A stretch of 64,000 nt of DNA from assembly GCF_023195925.1 (NCBI RefSeq), contig NZ_JALPRE010000011.1, positions 248,001 to 312,000 of the forward strand, written 5' to 3'. Of the stretch, positions 48,897-57,095 are shown piece by piece. The position numbers and the translations under genes are program-made. How positions within the stretch are numbered: the stretch's first letter is position 1; each line of letters opens with the position of its first letter. Under the pieces are notes generated by a model. It searched no databases. It saw nothing but the letters and a program-made list of their open reading frames with translations, and had not been told where the DNA came from. This stretch comes from Aquimarina acroporae (GTDB taxonomy: Bacteria > Bacteroidota > Bacteroidia > Flavobacteriales > Flavobacteriaceae).

Positions 48897-50477
48897 TTAA
48901 GCTTTATACTTTGCTGAAATCTCTTTACAAGCAGATATTAATACATCTGTAACCTCGTCGGTTAATTTTCCAGATTTAAGCGTATCTAGAGCATCTCTAT
49001 GCTTAGCATTTAAATATTCGATATAATCGCTCTCGAACTCTTTTACTTTATCTACAGGAACATCTCTAAGTAAATTCTTAGAACCAGCATAGATAATTGC
49101 AATCTGATCTTCTACGGTGTAAGGATCATTTTGCGCTTGCTTAAGAATTTCTACGTTACGTTTTCCTTTTTCGATTACGTTTAAAGTCGCTGCATCAAGG
49201 TCTGAACCGAACTTAGCAAAAGCTTCTAATTCACGGAACTGTGCCTGATCCAGTTTAAGTGTACCTGCTACCTTCTTCATCGATTTAATCTGTGCAGATC
49301 CACCTACACGAGATACCGAAATACCTACGTTAATCGCTGGACGAACCCCAGAGTTAAATAAATCTGACGTTAAGAAAATCTGACCATCGGTAATCGAAAT
49401 TACGTTGGTTGGGATATATGCAGAAACGTCACCCGCCTGAGTTTCAATAATAGGAAGTGCAGTTAATGATCCTCCTCCTTTAACTTTAGATTTTAAAGAA
49501 TCTGGAAGGTCATTCATATCCTTAGCAATAGTATCATCGGCGATAACCTTTGCAGAACGCTCTAACAATCTTGAGTGAAGGTAGAAAACGTCTCCAGGGT
49601 ATGCCTCACGTCCTGGTGGACGACGTAATAAAAGAGATACCTCACGATATGCTACCGCTTGTTTTGATAAGTCATCATAGATAATTAAAGCCGGACGACC
49701 AGTATCTCTAAAATACTCTCCAATTGCTGCACCAGCAAACGGAGCATATACCTGCATTGGAGCAGGATCTGATGCATTTGCAGCAACAATAGTTGTATAT
49801 GCCAATGCACCTTTATCTTCTAATACTTTGGCGATACCTGCTACTGTAGAAGCTTTCTGTCCGATAGCTACATAAATACAGTATACTGGCTCCCCAGCAT
49901 CATAAAATTCTTTTTGGTTAAGAATCGTATCGATACAAACTGTTGTTTTACCAGTCTGACGGTCACCGATTACCAACTCACGCTGTCCTCTACCGATTGG
50001 CACCATGGCATCGATCGACTTAATTCCTGTTTGAAGCGGCTCATTTACCGGCTGACGGTAAACTACACCAGGAGCTTTACGCTCTAATGGCATTTCAAAA
50101 GTTTCACCTTCTATTGCTCCTTTACCATCTATTGGGTTTCCTAGCGTGTCTACCACACGTCCTACGATTCCCTCTCCAACATTAATAGATGCAATACGTT
50201 GTGTACGTTTTACAGTTGCACCTTCTTTTACTTCTGTAGAAGAACCTAAAAGTACGACACCAACATTATCTTCTTCAAGGTTAAGTACGATACCTTCTAA
50301 ACCAGAATCGAACTGTACTAATTCTCCGTATTGAGCGTTAGACAAACCGTATACACGTGCGATACCATCACCTACCTGTAATACAGTACCTACCTCTTCT
50401 AATGAAGCTGATGCTTCAAAACCAGATAATTGTTGTTTTAATATTGCTGATACTTCAGCAGGATTCACTTCTGCCAT
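48897..50477 (-). CDS. atpA: ATP synthase alpha subunit
   Basis: AtpA is the non-catalytic nucleotide-binding subunit of F1. The Walker A motif GDRQTGKTT, the Walker B-type segment [17 protein letters not shown] and the family signature of alpha subunits ([17 protein letters not shown]) are intact. 526 residues is typical for this phylum. It is followed 43 bases later by atpG. Cytoplasmic face of the inner membrane. Confidence 0.98.
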   Translation of the reverse strand: MAEVNPAEVSAILKQQLSGFEASASLEEVGTVLQVGDGIARVYGLSNAQYGELVQFDSGLEGIVLNLEEDNVGVVLLGSSTEVKEGATVKRTQRIASINVGEGIVGRVVDTLGNPIDGKGAIEGETFEMPLERKAPGVVYRQPVNEPLQTGIKSIDAMVPIGRGQRELVIGDRQTGKTTVCIDTILNQKEFYDAGEPVYCIYVAIGQKASTVAGIAKVLEDKGALAYTTIVAANASDPAPMQVYAPFAGAAIGEYFRDTGRPALIIYDDLSKQAVAYREVSLLLRRPPGREAYPGDVFYLHSRLLERSAKVIADDTIAKDMNDLPDSLKSKVKGGGSLTALPIIETQAGDVSAYIPTNVISITDGQIFLTSDLFNSGVRPAINVGISVSRVGGSAQIKSMKKVAGTLKLDQAQFRELEAFAKFGSDLDAATLNVIEKGKRNVEILKQAQNDPYTVEDQIAIIYAGSKNLLRDVPVDKVKEFESDYIEYLNAKHRDALDTLKSGKLTDEVTDVLISACKEISAKYKA

Positions 50478-50494
50478 TTTATAGTAATTTAGAC

Positions 50495-50517
50495 GAATAA
50501 GAAGTGACTTCTTATTC
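50495..50517. other. Intercistronic hairpin between atpH and atpA
   Basis: GAATAAGAAG and CTTCTTATTC form a perfect 10-bp stem around a three-base loop, 18 bases from the atpA start. No T run follows, so it is more likely an mRNA processing or stability element than a terminator. Confidence 0.5.
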
Positions 50518-50535
50518 CCTTATTATTAATTTATA

Positions 50536-51063
50536 TTAATTACTTAATTCTCTTTTTAAAGTAGTAAGTTTATTTGCGATACTTGCATTATACTGCAAGT
50601 CACCTACTCTTAAAATAAACCCACCTATAATACTCTCGTCTACTATATTTTCGATAGTAGCTTCGTTGCCTGTTAACTCTTTAACCTTAGCCAAAACTTT
50701 TGCGCTAAGTGTTTTATCTAAAGGAACTGCAGTAGTAACTTTTGCTACCTGAGTATTATTTAATTGATCTAAAAGAACAATATATTGTTTTGCTACGTCT
50801 GCAAGCAAATCAACTCTTTTATTCTGAATTAATATTTCGAATAATTTTTGAGTGATATCGCCAGCACTTTTGAAAATCTCACGTAGAGAAGCCAATTTCA
50901 CTTCACTTTTGATCAGCGGGCTGTTCAAAACCATTTTAAGCTCGGCACTATCGTTAACAGTATTGATAATACTTTGCATCTCCTTCTGAACATCTTCAGT
51001 GGCTTTTTTGTCTTGAGCCAAGCTCAAAACAGCTTTTGCATATCGTATTGCTGCTCTACTCAT
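50536..51063 (-). CDS. atpH: ATP synthase delta subunit
   Basis: AtpH joins F1 to the peripheral stalk. The helical N-terminal domain (RAAIRYAKAVLSLAQ ... MVLNSPLIKSEVKLASLREIF) and the C-terminal SIIGGFILRVGDLQYNASIANKLTTLKREL segment are the conserved ends of the OSCP/delta family. 175 residues is typical. It starts 7 bases after the atpF stop, so the two are tightly linked. Confidence 0.96.
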   Translation of the reverse strand: MSRAAIRYAKAVLSLAQDKKATEDVQKEMQSIINTVNDSAELKMVLNSPLIKSEVKLASLREIFKSAGDITQKLFEILIQNKRVDLLADVAKQYIVLLDQLNNTQVAKVTTAVPLDKTLSAKVLAKVKELTGNEATIENIVDESIIGGFILRVGDLQYNASIANKLTTLKRELSN

Positions 51064-51070
51064 TTATAAT

Positions 51071-51571
51071 TTAGTTTAAAGTAACATCTCCTAACATAGA
51101 ATCAACCAATTCTAATTGATTCTTCTTGTCAGATAATTCTTTTCTTACCACCTTTTCCGCGATTTCTACAGAAAGCCCAGCCACTTGATTTTTCAAATCT
51201 GCAATTGCAGCTTTTTTCTCACTAGCGATAGTTGCTTGTGCTTGTGCTACAATTTTATCTGCCTCTGCTTGTGCTTCAGTCTTTGCATCGGTGATCATGT
51301 TTTCTTTAAGCTGTCTAGCTTCTTTCAACATAGCATCACGCTCTGCTCTAGCTTCATTTAAGATACGCTCATTATCTGCCTGAAGATTTTGCATTTCTTT
51401 TCTTGCAGCTTCAGCAGATTCTAATGCATCCTTAATTCCTGCTTCACGATTATTAATCGCTTCAAGAATAGGTTTCCAAGCATATTTTCTAAGTAATAAT
51501 ACTAAACCTACAAAAAGTAAAATCTGCCAGAAAAAAAGGCCGAACGAAAAATCATTTATTAACTTCTCCAT
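51071..51571 (-). CDS. atpF: ATP synthase b subunit
   Basis: AtpF is the peripheral-stalk subunit: one N-terminal membrane helix (FGLFFWQILLFVGLVLLLRKY) followed by a long alanine- and glutamate-rich helix that dimerises (residues ~30-160). 166 residues is typical. It lies 99 bases downstream of atpE, with a long hairpin between, and 7 bases upstream of atpH. Confidence 0.96.
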   Translation of the reverse strand: MEKLINDFSFGLFFWQILLFVGLVLLLRKYAWKPILEAINNREAGIKDALESAEAARKEMQNLQADNERILNEARAERDAMLKEARQLKENMITDAKTEAQAEADKIVAQAQATIASEKKAAIADLKNQVAGLSVEIAEKVVRKELSDKKNQLELVDSMLGDVTLN

Positions 51572-51616
51572 AACTAATTATGTTGTTTCTTAATTGTCTA
51601 ATTTTTAAATAATCTT

Positions 51617-51653
51617 AAACAACAACTGCAACCAACCGTTACAGTTGTTGTTT
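51617..51653 (-). other. Long hairpin between atpE and atpF
   Basis: AAACAACAACTG and CAGTTGTTGTTT form a perfect 12-bp stem around a 13-base loop, starting 18 bases after the atpE stop. Only a loosely T-rich stretch follows on the minus strand, so it may give partial termination or protect the 3' end of atpE mRNA. Confidence 0.6.
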
Positions 51654-51670
51654 GTTCTTTAAAGGTTCGA

Positions 51671-51862
51671 TTAAGATGCGAATAACGCAGCGAATCCAAT
51701 ACCTTCGATAAGTGCAGCTGCAATAAGCATAGCTGTTTGGATTTTACCAGAAGCTTCTGGCTGACGAGCGATAGCTTCCATCGCTTGACCACCGATTCTA
51801 CCGATACCAACTCCAGCACCAATTACAATTAAACCTGCTCCAATAATTCTTGGGATATCCAT
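51671..51862 (-). CDS. atpE: ATP synthase c subunit
   Basis: AtpE forms the proton-translocating ring. Two membrane helices form a hairpin around the polar loop ARQPEASGK, and the ion-binding glutamate sits in the second helix (AALIEGIGFAALF). The residue after that Glu is Gly, not the Ser/Thr of sodium-type rings, so a proton ring is likely (inference). 63 residues is short but normal for this phylum. It lies 36 bases after atpB. Confidence 0.96.
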   Translation of the reverse strand: MDIPRIIGAGLIVIGAGVGIGRIGGQAMEAIARQPEASGKIQTAMLIAAALIEGIGFAALFAS

Positions 51863-51898
51863 GATTATATAATTAAAAAATTAAACTTCAATACTTTA

Positions 51899-52966
51899 TT
51901 AGTGATGTGCCTCTTCATTTGCCATACCAAAGTACAGCGCAGACAACATCGTGAATATATATGCTTGTAATGCAGCTACCAATAATTCTAATATAGATAG
52001 TGCAAATGCTAATCCGAATGATAATGGGCTACCGATCCAACTCTTGAAAATGAACATTAACCCAACTATACTCATTAATACTACGTGACCAGCGGTCATG
52101 TTAGCATACAAACGAATCATTAATGAGAATGGTTTAATAAAAATACCAAGTAACTCGATTGGAGCTAAAACTATTTTCATAAATGTTGGAACTCCTGGCA
52201 TCCAGAAAATGTGACCCCAGTAATTTTTGTTTGCAGTTAAGTTGGTAATTAAGAATACCAGCAATGCTAGTGCAAAAGTTACTGCAATGTTTCCTGTAAC
52301 GTTCACTCCAAGTGGAGTCATCCCTAAAAGGTTTAGCAACCAGATAAAGAAAAATATTGTTAACAAGAAACTCATATATCTCTTATATTTTTTCTCTCCA
52401 ATGTTTGGAATAGCGATTTCATCTCTTACAAATACCACAAGCGGCTCAAGAAAACGACCTACTCCGGTTGGGATGCCGTTATTCTTTTTGTATGATTTTG
52501 CCAAACCTCTAAACATAAAGAACATTAACAATCCAATCAAAAACATACTTACTACGTTTTTGGTGATCGAAAAATCTAAAGGTTTAGCATTGGTAGCGTG
52601 ATGGTCTTCATCATAGTTGATAGTTCCCTCAGCATCAGTTTTATAAATTTTACTGTGGTATAGCTTGTAGTAATTTCCATCTACCTCTGCAACAGTTTCT
52701 CCATGATGAAACTTAGAAGACGAAAATACCTTCAATCCATTATCCCATAAAATCACAGGCAATGGAAATCCATAATGTTTATGTGTAGCTTTATCAGAAA
52801 ATAACGTGAAATCATGTGAATCTTGAAGGTGATGATCGATAAACTCCTTTATTTCAGTTTTCAAATCACCGCTTCCTTCTTCCTTAGTTTCTTTAGCAAA
52901 TAGATTAGAAGTGGTAAAAACCAGTGTAAAAATCAATAAAATCTTAACTACAGTACGTTTTTGCAT
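51899..52966 (-). CDS. atpB: ATP synthase a subunit
   Basis: AtpB is the proton-channel stator. Five to six membrane helices carry the essential arginine segment FSLMIRLYANMTAGHVVL and the C-terminal EAL-type LELLVAALQAYIFTMLSALYFG helix. I chose the ATG at 52966 (355 residues): it gives a proper signal-like helix (VVKILLIFTLVFTTSNLFA), and a -7 promoter element at 53000-53007 overlaps the alternative start at 53002. A ~120-residue N-terminal extension before the usual core, with His-rich parts, is a feature of Bacteroidota a subunits. Confidence 0.95.
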   Translation of the reverse strand: MQKRTVVKILLIFTLVFTTSNLFAKETKEEGSGDLKTEIKEFIDHHLQDSHDFTLFSDKATHKHYGFPLPVILWDNGLKVFSSSKFHHGETVAEVDGNYYKLYHSKIYKTDAEGTINYDEDHHATNAKPLDFSITKNVVSMFLIGLLMFFMFRGLAKSYKKNNGIPTGVGRFLEPLVVFVRDEIAIPNIGEKKYKRYMSFLLTIFFFIWLLNLLGMTPLGVNVTGNIAVTFALALLVFLITNLTANKNYWGHIFWMPGVPTFMKIVLAPIELLGIFIKPFSLMIRLYANMTAGHVVLMSIVGLMFIFKSWIGSPLSFGLAFALSILELLVAALQAYIFTMLSALYFGMANEEAHH

Positions 52967-52999
52967 TACGCCTAAAATTTCGGTTCCTAAATTTCGGTG

Positions 53000-53007
53000 C
53001 AAATGTA
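53000..53007 (-). promoter_or_regulatory. Predicted internal promoter (-7) for atpBEFHAG
   Basis: Minus-strand TACATTTG fits TAnnTTTG and lies 33 bases before the atpB ATG at 52966, in the only gap longer than 100 bases of this cluster. No clear -33 element is present. Confidence 0.45.
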
Positions 53008-53088
53008 CACAATAAAGTTAGATTCTTAAACTATTTTGATCAAATAAGTTTGAGATTATTTTTCAAAAAATAAAATGCTGAAAACCAA

Positions 53089-53466
53089 CTAATTAATAGA
53101 CTTCAAAATTCGTGAAAAGTAATAAACTTCTAAGATCAAACAAATTAAGTAGGCAATAAAGAAATCTAGAAAGACATTTTTGTTGATTTCGATATCATTG
53201 AACTTTGTAATAGCAATAAACCCTCCTATTTTGATCAAACTGCCCCCCATAAAGATAAAACCAATCAAATCTTTGAATCTTTTTCGCACCAATAATGTTC
53301 CAACGGTAAATACTATAGTAAATGCCCCATTAAATAGATAAGAAAGATCGATTATTTTGTCATTACGATCTAGAGAAAAGCTTTTGATAATTTCTGTATG
53401 GATGAAGTATCCCCCAATAACTATTACCACAAATAGAAACAGAAAAAGAAGTATTTCTTTAAGCAT
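53089..53466 (-). CDS. Small membrane protein of the atp cluster (DUF6168-like)
   Basis: The 125-residue protein has four membrane helices (residues ~3-22, ~42-60, ~67-87 and ~102-120). It occupies the place of the uncharacterised membrane protein (DUF6168) that commonly stands between atpZ and atpB in flavobacteria; the layout recalls AtpI-type assembly factors. It lies 39 bases after atpZ. A role in c-ring assembly or Mg2+ handling, as for AtpI/AtpZ, is inference. Confidence 0.72.
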   Translation of the reverse strand: MLKEILLFLFLFVVIVIGGYFIHTEIIKSFSLDRNDKIIDLSYLFNGAFTIVFTVGTLLVRKRFKDLIGFIFMGGSLIKIGGFIAITKFNDIEINKNVFLDFFIAYLICLILEVYYFSRILKSIN

Positions 53467-53505
53467 TATAGAATTTTACGCAACATATAATCCACACAAC
53501 CCTAA

Positions 53506-53760
53506 CTACTTGTTATTTGAGTTGTTGATACGATTTAGCTGTTTAATCACAAGATAAATAGATGCCGTAACACCAAATAACACCAAACCCATGGTAAACC
53601 ATTGTTTTTCTAATTGGTAATAGGTATCTAGCTTTTTTCCCAGATAAGCACAAATAAATATTGTGCCTCCCATTTGAAAAGCTATTCCGGTAAGGGCAGC
53701 ATATTTTCTAAGCTGATTTCCCTTGTCCTTGCGCTGCGGCTTGTGGTTGTTTTGACTCAC
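53506..53760 (-). CDS. atpZ: AtpZ/AtpI-family ATP synthase accessory protein
   Basis: The 84-residue protein has a basic N-terminus and two membrane helices (LRKYAALTGIAFQMGGTIFICAYLGKKLD and MGLVLFGVTASIYLVIKQL), the AtpZ/AtpI pattern with the conserved F-x-x-G...G-x-x-LD turn. AtpI/AtpZ proteins help assemble the c-ring. The start codon lies 53 bases inside the 3' end of the bactofilin gene in another frame, a long overlap that implies coupling. Inner membrane. Confidence 0.85.
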   Translation of the reverse strand: MSQNNHKPQRKDKGNQLRKYAALTGIAFQMGGTIFICAYLGKKLDTYYQLEKQWFTMGLVLFGVTASIYLVIKQLNRINNSNNK

Positions 53761-54157
53761 TGCTAGATGGTTTGCTCAACGACTTTACACCGCCTTTCAT
53801 AGAACAAGAGGCATTGAAGTTTGCTCCAGGCTCAACAGCCAATTTACCTACGGTAACTTCTCCTTCTATATGAGCAGTAGGTTTTAAAGATAAAGTGTTT
53901 GAAACTAGTAATGTACCAGAAAACTTACCTTCAAAATCTGCATCAGAACACTCTAAAGTTCCTTGTATGAACCCAGATTTTCCAACCACTACTTTACCCG
54001 AGGTTTTAAAAGTTCCTTCTATTGTTCCTTCAATTCTAAAACCACCTTCAGAAACGATATCACCTACGATTTTGGTTCCTTCAGAGATTTTGTTTTGGTT
54101 ACGAGAGAAATCAGTCATGCCGCCTTGGTCTCTTCCTTTTTTATTATCTGAAAACAT
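53708..54157 (-). CDS. Bactofilin (polymer-forming cytoskeletal protein)
   Basis: Residues ~25-125 are a bactofilin domain: a right-handed beta-helix with short repeating strands (ISEGTKIVGDIVSEGGFRIEGTIEGTFKTSGKVVVGKSGFIQGTLEC). Bactofilins form filaments that scaffold cell-wall or motility machinery. The C-terminal ~25 residues are a Ser/Gln/Ala-rich tail whose coding bases are shared with atpZ. It lies 24 bases after sprE/porW. Cytoplasmic or membrane-associated; 149 residues. Confidence 0.9.
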   Translation of the reverse strand: MFSDNKKGRDQGGMTDFSRNQNKISEGTKIVGDIVSEGGFRIEGTIEGTFKTSGKVVVGKSGFIQGTLECSDADFEGKFSGTLLVSNTLSLKPTAHIEGEVTVGKLAVEPGANFNASCSMKGGVKSLSKPSSSESKQPQAAAQGQGKSA

Positions 54158-54181
54158 AATTGTATAAGGGGGATTAAATTA

Positions 54182-56833
54182 TTATTCGGTTTCTTCTTCT
54201 ATTGTATATTCTTTGTCATAATTCTCCAGATTCTTGTGTATCTGAAGTATTCTATAATTTGTAGAGGCCATTGTAAAATGGTCTGCCTCTACTTTTTTAT
54301 AATATTTTTTCTTTCTGTTCCACTTGGTCAAATCTACTCCTCTTGTATCTTCCGTTTTACCAAGAGACAACAGCTCTGCAAGTCCTTCAGCTTCTTCTCT
54401 ACTTCTACGTGTATGTACAACTACAAATTGTTGGTCTTTAGTATATACATCTAAAGAAACTTTTATCTTATCATATTTCAACTCGTTTAGAACAAGTGTG
54501 ATATGTTCTTTTAAATCTGCCGCCTGGTAGTTACCAAACGTAGAAAACGGATAAATAAGTTTATGATTCTTTTTATCGTCTAAACCAGTTTCAAACTGAT
54601 TGTTTTGGATCTGTGGTATAGTAATTTGGTAGTAAATCTGAGCTTTTTTACCTTCTGGACTTTGAGGATAATTAAGCGCAACATAATTTAATGCCTCTTT
54701 GTACGCCTCAAAACCTCGATACCTACCAATTGCTTGTGCCTTTAATAACTCAAACTTGGGTAAAAACTCATCATCGGCACCAAACTTAGTAATGAGTTCT
54801 TCACTTTTTGAGATTACCTGTGCATACTTCTGGCTTTGGAAATCTTTATACAAGGCATTATACATTGATTTTGGACTATTTTTATCATCTTCCAAAGCCT
54901 CATCAGGATTCTGTAAGATTTTTGCATATCTAGAATCCCCATGATTGTTTATGATGTCCTGTTTTGATGCATTAGACTTCGCAATATCACCTTGAGCGGT
55001 ATAGATCTTATACAGGTTATATTTTGAAGGAATAATAAGGCGTTCTTCGGGATCACTTTGCAATAAAGTCTCAAACTTATCTATTGCCAATTCATATTCC
55101 TGAAATTTTTCCTTATAAATAACTCCTAATTGATAATACGCAAAATTAAGATCTGTTTTCAAAGTATCTAAAGTTCCTTGCTCGGTTGGGAGTTGAGCAA
55201 TATAGGTTTGCGGATCAAAAGTAGGGTCGGTATCTATTGAATATTGTTCTTGTTTATTCTCCTGCTCTGTAGAAACAGCTCCTGGATTGGAAATACTAGA
55301 AACTCTCCAGTTATCTTGTAATTCTCGGTTGCCAAAAGTTCTTTTGAATGACGTTTTACCATAAGCTACCGTCGTTTGATTATAGAAATAGAATTTACCG
55401 GCAGCATTTGCATTTGGACCTCCTGGAGTAACCGAATTTAAACCTGGTCTTCCTGGTTGTTGAAACCTTTGTTCTACAGGGAGTTGACTTTTAAATTTTT
55501 CTATTTCGGCTGCTTCTTGTGCAGCAATAGCCTCGGCTTTTATCTTATCGGTATACTCTGTATAATACGCCAATCGGTCTTCTGGAGACATAGCAACTAC
55601 AGTAAGAATACTATCGTTGGTTTTTACCACTCCTTCGTACAAGATAACATCATCAAGATTATCTCGTTTTTTCTTTAGTACTCTATACCTCTTAGAATCT
55701 ACAATCATTCGTTGCAGTGTACTGTCGTAATATTTCCCAGAAGTAGCATATTCTTTTCTATCAAAACTTACATCTCCCAATGTATAATAGTTTAGAGACT
55801 CTAAATATTTATCGGGCGAATTTGTTCTCAAGGATTTGTTGTAATAGTCAACCGCCATATCTATTGAATCTAAGGTTAAAAAATACACCGCTTTCTGGTT
55901 ATATATTTTATCTAAAAAAGGTCGGTTTTCACGATTCTCCTCAAGATCGGTTAGCAGTTCTAAAAACTCTTCGCGATTTCCAGTTTCGTAGTTAAAATTT
56001 CTTGCTTTTGCCATGTAGGCATTTAACATGTACCTCCTTGGTGTTCTTCTATTGAGTTCGATTACTTGATCAAAAGCATAATTGGCACTATCTTTTCTAC
56101 CTAATTCATTGAGCAATTGACCTTTGATATAAAGGTATCTTCCTTTTTCTTCAAATTTTTTGGTATGAATTGCCGCTTTATTGATATATGTGATTGCAGA
56201 ATCCTTTTGCTTGAGGTTCACATGAGCTTGTGCGATCATAGCAACAGCATCAGCATAATCCTGAGGCTCCATATATTCCTGCTCAATCATTCGGGTAAGG
56301 TCTTCGATAGCTTTTTCATTATAGTCTAATCGAAGATTGGTTTTCGCCCTCCATACCTTTGCATGGTTGATGGTGTTACTTGTCGGATATTTATAAAGGA
56401 TATAATTAAAAGCTTCTAAAGCCGGGATAAATCTTTGCTCAAAATATCTAGATTTCCCAAGCAAAAGAAATGCCTCGTCTATTCTTGGGTTTCGCTCTTT
56501 TCCATTAATAAGCATACTGTGTTTTTGTATGGCTTTTACAGCTTTTTCTTCGGAGCGATCAAAATTTTGATTCAATACTTCGTTGGGTAAGCGCACATCT
56601 TCGCTTACAATCATTCTTTCGATAGGAAGTAATTCCCAAAAATTATCCTCGTATGTCTGTATAATTTCCTCTTTTCCCTGATCAAAGGCTAGTCTACCAT
56701 TATATAAAGTGTTGTTTTTTGTAGTCACATCATGCCAGGTACGGTTTACAAACTTGTCTTTTTTACGAGAACAGGCAAACCCTACAACGGCTAAAAACAG
56801 CACCAGAGCGATTTTTGATATTTTTCGTCCCAA
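54182..56833 (-). CDS. sprE: SprE/PorW-type lipoprotein of the type IX secretion/gliding system
   Basis: The 883-residue lipoprotein (VVGFACSRKKDKFVNRTWHD, Cys at residue 21) is TPR-rich (residues ~85-450 and 530-700) and ends with a ~90-residue SPOR-like/C-terminal domain. The N-terminal KDKFVNRTWHDVTTKNNTLYNG is the hallmark start of SprE in Flavobacterium johnsoniae and PorW in Porphyromonas, which are needed for type IX secretion and gliding. Its position before bactofilin and the atp genes also matches flavobacteria. It probably links outer-membrane and inner-membrane parts of the machine. Confidence 0.9.
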   Translation of the reverse strand: MGRKISKIALVLFLAVVGFACSRKKDKFVNRTWHDVTTKNNTLYNGRLAFDQGKEEIIQTYEDNFWELLPIERMIVSEDVRLPNEVLNQNFDRSEEKAVKAIQKHSMLINGKERNPRIDEAFLLLGKSRYFEQRFIPALEAFNYILYKYPTSNTINHAKVWRAKTNLRLDYNEKAIEDLTRMIEQEYMEPQDYADAVAMIAQAHVNLKQKDSAITYINKAAIHTKKFEEKGRYLYIKGQLLNELGRKDSANYAFDQVIELNRRTPRRYMLNAYMAKARNFNYETGNREEFLELLTDLEENRENRPFLDKIYNQKAVYFLTLDSIDMAVDYYNKSLRTNSPDKYLESLNYYTLGDVSFDRKEYATSGKYYDSTLQRMIVDSKRYRVLKKKRDNLDDVILYEGVVKTNDSILTVVAMSPEDRLAYYTEYTDKIKAEAIAAQEAAEIEKFKSQLPVEQRFQQPGRPGLNSVTPGGPNANAAGKFYFYNQTTVAYGKTSFKRTFGNRELQDNWRVSSISNPGAVSTEQENKQEQYSIDTDPTFDPQTYIAQLPTEQGTLDTLKTDLNFAYYQLGVIYKEKFQEYELAIDKFETLLQSDPEERLIIPSKYNLYKIYTAQGDIAKSNASKQDIINNHGDSRYAKILQNPDEALEDDKNSPKSMYNALYKDFQSQKYAQVISKSEELITKFGADDEFLPKFELLKAQAIGRYRGFEAYKEALNYVALNYPQSPEGKKAQIYYQITIPQIQNNQFETGLDDKKNHKLIYPFSTFGNYQAADLKEHITLVLNELKYDKIKVSLDVYTKDQQFVVVHTRRSREEAEGLAELLSLGKTEDTRGVDLTKWNRKKKYYKKVEADHFTMASTNYRILQIHKNLENYDKEYTIEEETE

Positions 56834-56893
56834 TTAGAGATAATTTATAAGTGTGATAACTGAAAAACTTATTTTTTAGTGTGTTACAATACA

Positions 56894-56901
56894 CAAAAAT
56901 A
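56894..56901 (-). promoter_or_regulatory. Predicted -7 element of the sprE-bactofilin-atp transcript
   Basis: Minus-strand TATTTTTG fits TAnnTTTG and lies ~60 bases before the sprE ATG at 56833. No clear -33 element stands above it. Confidence 0.35.
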
Positions 56902-57034
56902 GTCTGTAAATGGTAAAAATACATTTCTTTCGTTAAAAAACAGATGGTTAGTAAATTTTTCTGCCTCATAGCTCATTTTTATTCAGTTTTCCATGTATTG
57001 AAGATCTTTTAAATGCCTCTTTAGGGAGGTATTA

Positions 57035-57069
57035 AAAAAGGCGCGAAGAATTCCTCGCGCCCTTTTTTA
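57035..57069 (-). terminator. Terminator of the TonB-dependent receptor gene
   Basis: A GC-rich stem (GGCGCGA/TCGCGCC) around a short loop is flanked by A and T runs on both sides, so it can work in both directions. It lies 27 bases after the receptor stop. Confidence 0.85.
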
Positions 57070-57095
57070 AAAACAAAACCGAAATTAGTGGAACA

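Noticed and set aside
48897..50477. Long opposite-strand reading frames within atpA, ALDH, SPFH and other core genes
   Set aside because: They are shadows of strongly conserved genes on the other strand, with odd composition and no family likeness.
51598..51822. A 74-residue frame overlapping atpE on the same strand
   Set aside because: It overlaps the certain c-subunit gene in another frame and includes the hairpin after atpE.
52967..53002. Longer atpB starting at 53002
   Set aside because: It overlaps a predicted -7 element and adds residues before a good signal-like helix.
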